Positions 16,406-25,056 of a stretch of DNA of 40,367 nucleotides are shown piece by piece. The DNA lies in NCBI GenBank assembly GCA_030158115.1, contig JAOATK010000026.1, positions 1 to 40,367 of the forward strand, written 5' to 3'. Below the pieces are notes generated by a model. The model did not search any database, had not been told where the DNA came from, and saw only the letters and a program-made list of their open reading frames with translations. The number at the start of each line of letters is the position of its first letter. Position 1 is the stretch's first letter. This DNA is from Legionella sp. (lineage in GTDB: Bacteria; Pseudomonadota; Gammaproteobacteria; Legionellales; Legionellaceae). The position numbers and the translations under genes were made by a program.

Positions 16406-16936
16406 ATGTATATTCAACACACTGTTCAGTGGATTCAATCCGTCGTGATTGATCTGAATCTTTGCCCTTTTGCTCAACGTGAAATGGATAATAGCTCTGT
16501 AAGAATAGAGGTTAGCTCAGCAAAGGAATATGCTAATGGAGTGAATGATTTTCTTAATGAAATAGACTATTTAAATGCAAATCCTGCCATTGGAACATCA
16601 CTATTACTGTTCCCTCATTGTGGGAGTGATTTTTTTGAATATCTGGATTTTGTTGATTTGGTTCAGGAAATGCTGCTCAAAACAGGCTATGAGGGCGTCT
16701 ATCAACTAGCTACTTTTCACCCGAAATATCAATTTGATGGTGTCCCCAGTGACGATGTTACCAACTACACGAATCGCTCACCCTACCCTATGTTGCATTT
16801 GTTACGTGAAGAAATGTTAGATAAGGCAATTGCCTATTATGGCAATACGGATATGATCCCAGAAAATAACATTCGCCGTATGCAAGAACTGGGATTAGTA
16901 GAAGTAAAGCGCTTATTTAAAAACTGTCTAAAGTAG
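16406..16936 (+). CDS. DUF1415 family protein
   Basis: A 176-aa cytosolic protein of DUF1415. The opening TVQWIQSVVIDLNLCPFAQRE with its conserved Leu-Cys-Pro-Phe-Ala and the later QLATFHPKYQFDGV and NRSPYPMLHLLREEML are the family hallmarks. Its function is unknown. It starts 2 bases after the dihydrouridine synthase stop, so it is co-transcribed with it. The TAG stop at 16934-16936 is part of the GTAG terminus of a short palindrome shared with the convergent pteridine reductase gene. Confidence 0.9.
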   Translation: MYIQHTVQWIQSVVIDLNLCPFAQREMDNSSVRIEVSSAKEYANGVNDFLNEIDYLNANPAIGTSLLLFPHCGSDFFEYLDFVDLVQEMLLKTGYEGVYQLATFHPKYQFDGVPSDDVTNYTNRSPYPMLHLLREEMLDKAIAYYGNTDMIPENNIRRMQELGLVEVKRLFKNCLK

Positions 16937-16964
16937 CCTGGTTGCTTGCAACCGGGTTTACTAC
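16933..16964. terminator. Short GTAGCC palindrome that ends two convergent genes
   Basis: A hairpin with stem CCTGGTTGC (16937-16945) and GCAACCGGG (16948-16956), one G-U pair and a 2-base loop, flanked by GTAG at 16933-16936 and CTAC at 16961-16964. The left TAG is the stop of the DUF1415 gene and the right CTA is the TAG stop of the pteridine reductase gene on the other strand. It probably serves as a bidirectional terminator. Its first 13 bases equal those of the element at 34132-34162 read on the minus strand. Confidence 0.8.
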
Positions 16965-17710
16965 GCCAAACTTCTCCCCCCATCAACCTTTAATACCTGA
17001 CCCGTAATAAATGGATTTTCTGCTAGGGCTAAGACGGCTTGTGCGATCACCTCTGGAGAACCATGTTTTTTAAGTAAAGTTTTTGCAATGATTTTTTGCT
17101 GTATTTCTAGTGTTAATTGGTTTGTTTTTTCCGGCCATGCTGCAGCGCCTGGCGCGATGGCATTTACTCTAATTTCAGGTGCAAATTCTAGGGCCAAACT
17201 TTTTGTTTGCATCTCTAAAGCAGCTTTGCTTTGACAATAAATAGAATAGCCAGTTAGAGGTTTTTCTGCATGAATATCCGTTAGATTAATAATAGCGCCG
17301 GCTTGTTTTGCCAGGAAAGGACGTGCAGCAAGGCTGAGTAAAAAGGGTGCTTTAACGTTGGTATTAAAAAGAATATCCCAATCAGAGGTGCTTGGCTTGC
17401 AATCGGTGCGTATAAAGACAGAAGCATTATTGATTAATAAATCCAGACGCCCTGTCCAATCATTAATAGCAGCCATTATTTCTGACGCAGCGTTCGGGTT
17501 GGTTAATTCTCTTTGCAGTACAAAAGCACTGTCTGGGCGCACTTCATTTAGACTGACAGCAAGCGCATGAGCTTCAGCTAGGGCTTGGTGGCAGTGAATA
17601 ATGACAGTATATCCCGTTGCATGCAGGTGTTTCACAATAGCCGCGCCTATACGTCGGGCACCTCCTGTGACTAAGGCAACCTTTGCTTCTTGTTTGTTTC
17701 CTGGATTCAA
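16961..17710 (-). CDS. folM: Pteridine reductase (FolM-like short-chain dehydrogenase)
   Basis: A short-chain dehydrogenase of the pteridine reductase type, reducing dihydropterins (dihydromonapterin, possibly dihydrofolate) with NADPH. The N-terminal cofactor motif VTGGARRIGAAIVKHLHATG contains the TGxxxRxG signature of pteridine reductases. LLINNASVFIRTD is the NNAS block, and YSIYCQSKAAL supplies the Tyr-x3-Lys catalytic pair. I chose TTG 17710 (249 aa): it has a GGGGA ribosome site 7 bases upstream and gives a normal N-terminus. The longer frame to 17869 would overlap the divergent methyltransferase gene by over 100 bases. It is divergent from a cluster that includes a PTPS-family gene, so a pterin link is likely. 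Confidence 0.85.
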   Translation of the reverse strand: MNPGNKQEAKVALVTGGARRIGAAIVKHLHATGYTVIIHCHQALAEAHALAVSLNEVRPDSAFVLQRELTNPNAASEIMAAINDWTGRLDLLINNASVFIRTDCKPSTSDWDILFNTNVKAPFLLSLAARPFLAKQAGAIINLTDIHAEKPLTGYSIYCQSKAALEMQTKSLALEFAPEIRVNAIAPGAAAWPEKTNQLTLEIQQKIIAKTLLKKHGSPEVIAQAVLALAENPFITGQVLKVDGGRSLA

Positions 17711-17752
17711 GGTATGTTCCCCATTTTGCAGTTCATTTAGACGAGTACTATT

Positions 17753-18862
17753 GTGAGTATAATACAAACATTGCACGCCGAGTTGGCGCAACAGGATCTT
17801 TCTTTTGACGCATTCATGCAATTGGCATTGTATGCTCCTGGTGAAGGTTATTATAGTTCGGATTTGCAAAAATTAGGGGCGAATGGCGATTTTATTACAG
17901 CGCCTGAGCTGACTCCTTTATTTGGTAAAACCATAGCCAATCAATGTCATCAAATCATGATGGCTCTAGAATCCCCAGCGTTGCTTGAGTTTGGTGCAGG
18001 AACCGGAGCCCTTTGTGTTGCTGTATTAGAACATCTTGCAGAACTTGAATGTTTACCTCAAGCATATTATATCCTAGAGGTCAGCGCTAATTTGCGCCAT
18101 CGGCAACAAGCGCTTATCAAAGAAAAAATTCCAGCTCTAGCTGATAAAGTGATTTGGTTAGATAGTTGGCCCAAGCACCCTTTTAATGGCATTGTTTTGG
18201 CTAATGAAGTCTTAGATGCGATGCCGGTACATCGTTTTATGCAGACGGATCAAGGCATTTTAGAAAGCTTTATCACCTTAGATGAACAACAGCAATTGAA
18301 AGAGGTTTTTAAACCATGTCAAAACACAAGGCTTGTGAATTATATTACCGAGAAATTGTCTTTTGAAAAAACGCCTTATCTTTCGGAGGTGAATCTTTTT
18401 ATTGATGATTGGATAGCGACTATTTATCAAATTTTAAAACAGGGCGTTGTTTTATTAATTGATTATGGTTTCCCGCGTCATGAGTATTATCATCCAGATA
18501 GAAATCAGGGTACTTTAATGTGTCATTACCAACACAAAAGCCACCCTGAACCCTTGCTGCACCTAGGAGAGCAAGACATTACCGCGCACGTGGATTTCAC
18601 GCATGTTGCAGAAGCCGGTCAGCAAGCAGGCTTTCATATAGCGGGTTATACGAATCAAGCCTCTTTTTTACTAGCAAATGGTTTGCTAAATTTCGTGAAT
18701 CTATTAGATAATGAACGAGATCAATTTAAAGCAAAACAAGCAATAAAGCAGTTGACTCAGCCTAGCGAAATGGGCGAGTTATTTAAAGTAATTGCCTTAA
18801 GTAAAGGTTTGGAAATCGATTTAAATGGATTTCAACTACAGGATAAACGAGTGAGTTTATGA
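17753..18862 (+). CDS. MidA/NDUFAF7-type SAM-dependent methyltransferase
   Basis: A class I methyltransferase of the MidA family (COG1565). The mitochondrial homologue NDUFAF7 dimethylates an arginine of a complex I subunit; the bacterial substrate is uncertain. FDAFMQLALYAPGEGYYSS is the family start, LLEFGAGTGALC the SAM loop, and VLANEVLDAMPVHRF and LLIDYGFPRHEYYHPDR the later signatures. The start is GTG 17753 with a weak ribosome site, giving 369 aa. It overlaps the following PTPS-family gene by 4 bases (ATGA). Only 42 bases separate it from the divergent pteridine reductase. Confidence 0.9.
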   Translation: MSIIQTLHAELAQQDLSFDAFMQLALYAPGEGYYSSDLQKLGANGDFITAPELTPLFGKTIANQCHQIMMALESPALLEFGAGTGALCVAVLEHLAELECLPQAYYILEVSANLRHRQQALIKEKIPALADKVIWLDSWPKHPFNGIVLANEVLDAMPVHRFMQTDQGILESFITLDEQQQLKEVFKPCQNTRLVNYITEKLSFEKTPYLSEVNLFIDDWIATIYQILKQGVVLLIDYGFPRHEYYHPDRNQGTLMCHYQHKSHPEPLLHLGEQDITAHVDFTHVAEAGQQAGFHIAGYTNQASFLLANGLLNFVNLLDNERDQFKAKQAIKQLTQPSEMGELFKVIALSKGLEIDLNGFQLQDKRVSL

Positions 18863-19359
18863 AGATAAAAAAATATAAAACCACAGTAGAATTACAAAAA
18901 GAATCCATGAAATTTTCTGCTGGGCATACTACTATTTTTTCTGCGACTGAAAGAGAGCCTCTGCATGGGCACATGTATGGTGTTTATTTGGCACTGACAA
19001 CCTTAGTTGAAGAAAATGGCATGACGTTTGATTACCGTTATTATAAAAAACGCATTCATCATTTGTGCAGTCATCTGAATCAAACTTTTTTAATGCCGGA
19101 ATTTTCCCCCTTTTTAGAATTTGCAGAAGATGAAACGTATTATTATTTTACTTTTAATCATAAAAAAATGCCTTTTCTTAAAGAAGATGTGACCATTTTA
19201 CCGGTGAGCAATATTACCGTTGAAGAATTATCACGTTGGTTTGTGAATGAATTGATTAAAGAGACGGAAGAATTAGACAGGCATCGTATTGAAAAAGTAG
19301 TGGTTAAGGTTTTTTCTGCCCCAGGACAATCTGCAAGTCATGAATGGCAACGGCCCTAA
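18859..19359 (+). CDS. PTPS/QueD-family protein with altered active site
   Basis: A 166-aa member of the 6-pyruvoyltetrahydropterin synthase / 6-carboxytetrahydropterin synthase fold. The three zinc ligands are intact: H23 (KFSAGH) and H36, H38 (PLHGHMYG). The catalytic residues are not. The position of the QueD Cys (four before HGH) is Arg32, with Glu33 forming an ExxHGH pattern as described for PTPS-III proteins that replace FolB. The Asp-His pair is Ser71-His72, and the pterin-anchoring Glu near the C-terminus is Ser153. It is unlikely to be a normal QueD; a PTPS-III-like folate role or a new reaction are both possible. It sits in a tight operon with the MidA-type gene and priA, across from a pteridine reductase. 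Confidence 0.82.
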   Translation: MKIKKYKTTVELQKESMKFSAGHTTIFSATEREPLHGHMYGVYLALTTLVEENGMTFDYRYYKKRIHHLCSHLNQTFLMPEFSPFLEFAEDETYYYFTFNHKKMPFLKEDVTILPVSNITVEELSRWFVNELIKETEELDRHRIEKVVVKVFSAPGQSASHEWQRP

Positions 19360-21539
19360 TGAAAACGGTTTATCAAGTTTGTGTTCCTCATACCCATCAC
19401 GATTTTTTTGATTATGTAGCTGAAGAGGGAGTGAGTCCTTGTATTGGAGCACGAGTTTGGGTGCCGTTTCGGAGTCAAACCCGTTTGGGTGTTGTCATTG
19501 CAAAACAAGAGATGGAACAAGTTTCTGCTACGTTAAAAAATATTAGTGCTGTGATTGATGAAGAACCTTTAATTACTAAGGATTTATTAATTTTGTGCAC
19601 TTGGTTGGGGAATTATTACCAATCGCCTTTGTCTGAGGTGGTGCCATTATTATTACCTAAAAAATATCGCTTGGGATGTGCTTGCCAATTGCCCACGGGT
19701 GATTTTTATGAGTTAGCAATGCCTCTGGAGGAGGCAAAAAAACGAATTTCTCCCCGCGCACGCAAGCAAATAGAGTTGCTTGATTTTTTAGACACACAAA
19801 AAAAGCCTGTGGCCAAAAAGATGTTAACTGATAAAGGGTTTACATCAAGCCAGTTACTCCATTTATTGGTAGAGCAAATTCTTTCTTTGTCGCAACAAAC
19901 AATCACTCCTGAAAGACCAGATATTCCTTTAGCCCCTGCTTTACCACTAAACCCCGAACAAGCGATAGCAGTCACTGCAATCACAGAAAAATTAAACCAC
20001 TATCAATGTTTTTTATTACAAGGAGTGACTGGAAGTGGCAAGACAGAAGTTTATTTGCAGGTGATTGCTAAAGTATTAGCTAAGGGAAAACAAGTTTTAG
20101 TACTGGTGCCAGAGATTGGGTTAACACCGCAATTATTATCACGTTTTATAGCCCGTTTTAAAGAACCAATAGCCGTCATTCATTCCAATTTAAATGAATC
20201 AGAACGACAAATTGCTTGGCAATTGGCGAAAGAAAGTAAAGTAAAAATGGTTATTGGCACGCGTACCGCAATTTTTACGCCAATGCCTGATTTGGGTTTA
20301 ATTGTTATTGATGAAGAGCATGATGCGTCATTAAAACAAATGGAGGGGGTGCGTTACTCCGCTCGTGATACAGCTTTAATGCGCGCTCATCAGGCAGATA
20401 TTCCTATTATTCTAGGTTCAGCTACTCCCAGTCTTGAAAGCATGCATAACGCCAAGCAAAATAAATATCAACTCTTGCGTTTAACTCATAAAGCGCTTAC
20501 TACTGTGCCTTTGCATTACCAACTCGTTGATTTGCGTTCGCAAATACTTCAACACGGAATAGCTGCGACTACCTTAAATACCATCAAAGAACATTTGCAA
20601 CAACAAAATCAGGTTTTAATATTCATTAACCGCCGTGGATTTGCGCCTGTTTTACTCTGTCATCAATGTGGTTGGATGGCTGATTGTCGGGCTTGCGATA
20701 GTCATTTAACACTGCATCGACAAATAGGGCAGATGATATGCCATCATTGCGGATTGACGCAAAGCAAGCCCACACATTGCCGCAGTTGCAAGAGCTCCGA
20801 ATTAATCCCAGTAGGTGTTGGAACCCAACGAGTCCATGAATTTTTAAGTGCACACTTCCCTGATACGAATGTCGTGCGCATTGACAGGGATTCAGTACGT
20901 AAAAAAAATGCCTTAGATCAAGAGTTAGAGCGAATTAATACAGGAGAGGCACAATTAATTGTCGGCACACAGATGCTAGCCAAAGGCCATCACTTTCCGC
21001 GTTTGTCACTGGTGGTTGTACTTGATGCTGACTCAGGACTATATAATCAGGATTTTCGAGCTTTAGAGCAACTGGGGCAATTGTTAACACAAGTGTCAGG
21101 ACGAGCTGGGCGTGCAGAACATCCAGGGCAAGTGATTATTCAAACACACCTACCCGATCATCCTTTCCTTAATTTATTGATTCAGCAAGGTTATGATGAT
21201 TTTGCAGACGCTTTATTAACGATGAGACAGCAAGCCCAATTACCGCCGTTTCATTATCTGGCGCTTATTCGCGCACAAGGGAAGGTCTCTGCTAGTGTTT
21301 TAAAATTCTTACAGGCGACTAAAGAACAGATACAAAATTACCCCATTACGGTGATGGGGCCAGCACCTGCGCCCATGCCGCGTAAAGCCAATCAATACCG
21401 CATGCAATTACTCATTAAATCTTCTTCACGAAAAAATTTGAAAACCTCATTGACGCAATTACGTGAATGGCTAACGCGGAATAAATTAAGTAATGGAATC
21501 CGCTGGAATGTGGATGTTGATCCAATGGATTTATCATAA
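19359..21539 (+). CDS. priA: Primosomal replication-restart helicase PriA
   Basis: PriA recognises stalled forks and D-loops, remodels them and loads the replicative helicase. The N-terminal DNA-binding region has VYQVCVPHTHHDFFDYVAEEG. The helicase motifs are LLQGVTGSGKTEVYLQVIA (Walker A), LIVIDEEHDASLKQ (DEEH box) and VSGRAGRAEHPGQVIIQTH (motif VI). A zinc-binding insertion carries eight Cys between CHQCGWMADCRACDSHL and CHHCGLTQ...CRSCKSSEL. I chose ATG 19359, which overlaps the upstream stop (TAATG) and gives 726 aa; an in-frame ATG at 19344 is the alternative. Neither has a clear ribosome site, which suggests coupling to the gene before. Confidence 0.96.
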   Translation: MKTVYQVCVPHTHHDFFDYVAEEGVSPCIGARVWVPFRSQTRLGVVIAKQEMEQVSATLKNISAVIDEEPLITKDLLILCTWLGNYYQSPLSEVVPLLLPKKYRLGCACQLPTGDFYELAMPLEEAKKRISPRARKQIELLDFLDTQKKPVAKKMLTDKGFTSSQLLHLLVEQILSLSQQTITPERPDIPLAPALPLNPEQAIAVTAITEKLNHYQCFLLQGVTGSGKTEVYLQVIAKVLAKGKQVLVLVPEIGLTPQLLSRFIARFKEPIAVIHSNLNESERQIAWQLAKESKVKMVIGTRTAIFTPMPDLGLIVIDEEHDASLKQMEGVRYSARDTALMRAHQADIPIILGSATPSLESMHNAKQNKYQLLRLTHKALTTVPLHYQLVDLRSQILQHGIAATTLNTIKEHLQQQNQVLIFINRRGFAPVLLCHQCGWMADCRACDSHLTLHRQIGQMICHHCGLTQSKPTHCRSCKSSELIPVGVGTQRVHEFLSAHFPDTNVVRIDRDSVRKKNALDQELERINTGEAQLIVGTQMLAKGHHFPRLSLVVVLDADSGLYNQDFRALEQLGQLLTQVSGRAGRAEHPGQVIIQTHLPDHPFLNLLIQQGYDDFADALLTMRQQAQLPPFHYLALIRAQGKVSASVLKFLQATKEQIQNYPITVMGPAPAPMPRKANQYRMQLLIKSSSRKNLKTSLTQLREWLTRNKLSNGIRWNVDVDPMDLS

Positions 21540-21569
21540 CCTACACCGCGATTAAGCTATCCACGCGAA

Positions 21570-23354
21570 TTAAATACTTTGTGAGCGCTTACGTGCAAGA
21601 ATCTCTTCAGTGACCTCAATTTCTTTGTCATCACCCTTTCTTTTAAAATGTAGAATTTTGGAGTGATGTTCTTGAACTTCCTTTTGGTGTGAAATGCTTA
21701 CAATAGCGCTCTTTCTGAGCTCTTTTTTAAGGGTACTGTATACATGGGCTACACTGGCTGAATCTAAAGAAGCAGTAGCTTCGTCTAAAAAGAGCCAGTC
21801 GGGTTTTTTGAGCAATGCTCTAGCTAATGAGATGCGTTGCTTTTGCCCACCGGATAATGTGTCTTCCCAATCTGTTTTTTCACCCAATCGAGGTATAAAT
21901 TCTTCCATTGTGCCTACTTTTTTTAATGCATCCACATACTGTTCATCGGTATAAGTATTTGCAAGCTGAGGAAAAGCTAAAACAGCCCTTAAGGTGTTAT
22001 GGGGTATAGTCGGTTTTTGAGGCAGAAAATAGAATTTTTTCTCTAAAGGGATGGTGATTTCTCCCTCTCCGTGCTTCCATGTACCCGCAATCGCTTTAAA
22101 AAGCGTACTTTTTCCTAATCCAGAACAGCCTCGAATAAGTACATGTTCCCCTGGGTGTAGCTCAAGGCTAAGATTTTTCAAGATGTGGGACGTGCTCGAC
22201 ACTTTAGCTGGTTTGATATCTAATTTTTTGATGCAAATACCCTGTTGATTTTGCCTTTCTCTAGTAATTAACTTAGGATTAGCATCTAGCCCATCTTTTT
22301 CAAAAGCATTTTCCAATTGAGAGATACGTTGAATGTTGGAATTATAGGTTGCCAACCCCTCATAACTTTCAACAAACCAACTCAAAGACGAGCTGACTTG
22401 TCCAAAGGCCATTCCAACTTGCATGAGCTGCCCAATCTCAATAAGACCTGCAAAATATAACGGTGCAGAGAGTATAGTAGGTAAAATATTGGCTATTTGG
22501 TTATAAAAATTTTGAAAGGTCACTAATTTTGTTTGAGTCTTAAGTATTTGATTCGCATTCGTATTAATTTCTTCAATTTTATCTTCCAGTGCAGTTTTAT
22601 AATATTCTTCAGCACCTTCCTCAGCAATATTCTCCGCATCATCATTGAGGGTTTCTAAATCTTTTCTAAGCTCAGCTTCAGCACGCTCTGCTTTTTGATT
22701 TTTTGCAGCCAGCGATTTTCCTATGAAATGAGTAATCAATGTTGCAGCGATTGCAACAATCAGAGCCACCCAAACCAAGTATCCTGGAATGACAATCCCC
22801 ACAGCAAGGGCAAGAGGGCCACCAACTATCCACAAGGTGCCAACAAAGGTCCCCAGAGTTAACACAGACTTAAGTAAATCTGCTCCTAAATTTAACGTTA
22901 AATCCACAAAACTTTGAACATCTTCTTGGATGCGTTGAGCGATATTATCAATGTTCTCAGAGAATCTTTTTAAATCCAGGTAATTATTTTCGCTATTGAA
23001 TAATTTATTAATAATTTTCTTAGTAAGCCATTTGCGCCAATTCATAGAAAGCTTGTTTATAAGAAAGTTTTTTAAAGCATTCACTGCAATGAAAGCAGTA
23101 GCAAGCCCAGCAAATTCCCCCATACTTATCAAAAAAGCAGGTAACGCCTTAGCCATTAATATAGTCCAAAAGCCTGCAAACCACCAGGAAAAGGCAGCGG
23201 TAAGAGCTACAAGTGCTATAACACAAAGCGCAGTTCCAATCAGCATTAACCAGGCGATTAATTTTTCATCTGAATTGACAAAATAATCTTTGATTAAAAC
23301 AAATAATTTGCGTAAAGAGCTTTTTTTGCTCTTTATGGTCGGTGTGTTTGGCAT
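21570..23354 (-). CDS. SbmA/BacA-related ABC transporter (YddA-type fused permease-ATPase)
   Basis: An inner-membrane ABC protein with membrane and ATPase domains in one chain, related to YddA and mycobacterial Rv1819c. The membrane part has about six helices and the family motif NIDNIAQRIQEDVQSF. It is followed by a charged coiled coil (about residues 220-285) and an ATPase with RGCSGLGKSTLF, DTLSGGQKQRISLARALL and PDWLFLDEATASLD. I chose ATG 23354 (594 aa) with an AAGG ribosome site 8 bases away; the frame extends to 23420. Substrates of this family include cobalamin and peptides, so the cargo here is unknown. It is convergent with priA and transcribed alone. Confidence 0.9.
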   Translation of the reverse strand: MPNTPTIKSKKSSLRKLFVLIKDYFVNSDEKLIAWLMLIGTALCVIALVALTAAFSWWFAGFWTILMAKALPAFLISMGEFAGLATAFIAVNALKNFLINKLSMNWRKWLTKKIINKLFNSENNYLDLKRFSENIDNIAQRIQEDVQSFVDLTLNLGADLLKSVLTLGTFVGTLWIVGGPLALAVGIVIPGYLVWVALIVAIAATLITHFIGKSLAAKNQKAERAEAELRKDLETLNDDAENIAEEGAEEYYKTALEDKIEEINTNANQILKTQTKLVTFQNFYNQIANILPTILSAPLYFAGLIEIGQLMQVGMAFGQVSSSLSWFVESYEGLATYNSNIQRISQLENAFEKDGLDANPKLITRERQNQQGICIKKLDIKPAKVSSTSHILKNLSLELHPGEHVLIRGCSGLGKSTLFKAIAGTWKHGEGEITIPLEKKFYFLPQKPTIPHNTLRAVLAFPQLANTYTDEQYVDALKKVGTMEEFIPRLGEKTDWEDTLSGGQKQRISLARALLKKPDWLFLDEATASLDSASVAHVYSTLKKELRKSAIVSISHQKEVQEHHSKILHFKRKGDDKEIEVTEEILARKRSQSI

Positions 23355-23479
23355 GAAATAAGCCTTAAGAAACAGAATAAATTCAAACGGAAAGTTTAAA
23401 CAGATCTCATTAAATGTCAATAAAAAATCAAAAAGGAATCAATTTGATCATTTCGGACTTAAATTTTGTCCTTGTAAAA

Positions 23480-24274
23480 TTACACAGCAATGGGTGCTTT
23501 AATCCCTGGATGCGATTGGTAATTTACAAACTCGAAATCATCATAAGTATAATCAAATAAAGACCCAGGCTTTCGCTTAATATTTAAATGAGCTAAAGGC
23601 AGTGGTTCTCTTGCTAACTGCGTACGAGCTTGCTCTAAATGATTTAAGTACAAATGACAGTCACCACCTGTCCAAATAAAATCACCTACCTCAAGATGAC
23701 ATTGTTGTGCCACCATATGAGTTAATAAAGCATAGGAGGCGATATTAAAAGGCACGCCTAAAAAGACATCAGCAGAACGTTGGTATAATTGGCAAGAAAG
23801 CGTGTTGTTTGCCACATAAAATTGAAATAGAGCATGGCAGGGCATGAGTGCCATTTGATCTAATTCGCCTACATTCCAAGCACTCACAATAATACGCCGA
23901 GAATCAGGATTTTGTTTGATTTGCTCAACAACAGTACTGAGTTGATCAATGGTACGACCATCAGCAGTAGGCCAGTTTCGCCATTGTTTTCCATATACAG
24001 GGCCTAGATCGCCATTGCTGTCTGCCCATTCATCCCAGATAGAAACCCCATTTTCTTTTAAATAGGCAATATTGGTATCACCCTTTAAAAACCAAAGTAA
24101 TTCGTGAACAATGCTGCGCATATGAAGTTTTTTGGTCGTGACTATTGGAAAACCCTGGCGCAAATCGAAACGCATTTGGTAACCAAACACAGATAAAGTA
24201 CCAGTGCCGGTGCGGTCTGTTTTTTCTGTACCATGTTGTAAAATATGTTCTAATAATTGCAAATAAGTTTTCAT
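23480..24274 (-). CDS. thyA: Thymidylate synthase ThyA
   Basis: ThyA methylates dUMP to dTMP with methylenetetrahydrofolate, making dihydrofolate. At 264 aa it matches the Escherichia coli enzyme. The nucleophile Cys is in [12 protein letters not shown]; the phosphate-binding arginines are in [19 protein letters not shown] and in [14 protein letters not shown], and the folate-binding end is [20 protein letters not shown]. Its start overlaps the lgt end by 4 bases (ATGA), so it is the last gene of rppH-ptsP-TSUP-lgt-thyA. The pairing lgt-thyA is common in gammaproteobacteria. Confidence 0.98.
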   Translation of the reverse strand: MKTYLQLLEHILQHGTEKTDRTGTGTLSVFGYQMRFDLRQGFPIVTTKKLHMRSIVHELLWFLKGDTNIAYLKENGVSIWDEWADSNGDLGPVYGKQWRNWPTADGRTIDQLSTVVEQIKQNPDSRRIIVSAWNVGELDQMALMPCHALFQFYVANNTLSCQLYQRSADVFLGVPFNIASYALLTHMVAQQCHLEVGDFIWTGGDCHLYLNHLEQARTQLAREPLPLAHLNIKRKPGSLFDYTYDDFEFVNYQSHPGIKAPIAV

Positions 24275-25041
24275 CGTTTAACCCACCATAACCAAAATCC
24301 TATTAATAACATGGGAATCGATAAGATTTGTCCCATTGTTAACCAATTAAAAGCAATATAACCTAATTGTTGATCAGGCTCTCTAAAGCATTCGGCAATC
24401 AAGCGACAAACCGCATAGCCCATTAAAAAAACAGCAGAAACACGACCAGTAGGACGTGGTTTGCTAGCATACAACCAAACAAGCAAAAATAAGGCAACGC
24501 CTTCTAATCCAAATTCATACAGTTCAGAAGGGTGGCGTGGTTGATTATCTACATGGCTATATATCATACCCCAGCGCATATCAGTGACTCTACCCCAGAG
24601 CTCTCCATTAATAAAATTACCAATACGACCAGCCCCCAATCCAATTGGAACTAATGGCGCAATAAAATCGCTTACTTCCCAGAATGTTTTTCCTGTTTTA
24701 TGGCAAAAAATCCAAATAGCGACAAGAACACCTAACAATCCACCATGAAAAGACATGCCGCCCTCCCATATTTTGAATAGCGTGAAAGGTGTTTGAGCTA
24801 ATTCCGAGAAATTATAAAACAACATATATCCCACACGGCCACCAATAATGACTCCTAGGGCGCCATAAAAAATCAGATCGCTAATTTGTTCTGAAGTCCA
24901 GTTCAACTGGTAATGTTTCATGCGCCAATGGCCAAGTAGCCAAGCACTAACAAAGCCAAGTAAATACATTAAACCATACCAATGAACTTGGATTGGGCCT
25001 AAAGAAAAAGCAACAGGATTGATAGAAGGGAAATGGAGCAT
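24271..25041 (-). CDS. lgt: Prolipoprotein diacylglyceryl transferase Lgt
   Basis: Lgt is the integral inner-membrane enzyme that transfers diacylglycerol from phosphatidylglycerol to the lipobox Cys of prolipoproteins. It has about seven membrane helices. [19 protein letters not shown] contains the essential His, and [19 protein letters not shown] is the Lgt signature. The family's C-terminal Glu-Arg segment is present as [16 protein letters not shown]. The 256-aa length is slightly below the E. coli enzyme. The ATG at 25041 has an AAGGAA ribosome site. Essential in most Gram-negative bacteria and here between a TSUP permease gene and thyA. Confidence 0.97.
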   Translation of the reverse strand: MLHFPSINPVAFSLGPIQVHWYGLMYLLGFVSAWLLGHWRMKHYQLNWTSEQISDLIFYGALGVIIGGRVGYMLFYNFSELAQTPFTLFKIWEGGMSFHGGLLGVLVAIWIFCHKTGKTFWEVSDFIAPLVPIGLGAGRIGNFINGELWGRVTDMRWGMIYSHVDNQPRHPSELYEFGLEGVALFLLVWLYASKPRPTGRVSAVFLMGYAVCRLIAECFREPDQQLGYIAFNWLTMGQILSIPMLLIGFWLWWVKR

Positions 25042-25056
25042 GGGCTTTAATTCCTT

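Noticed and set aside
23355..23420. N-terminal extension of the ABC transporter
   Set aside because: ATG 23354 has an AAGG ribosome site at good spacing, while the extension adds an unlikely hydrophobic leader.
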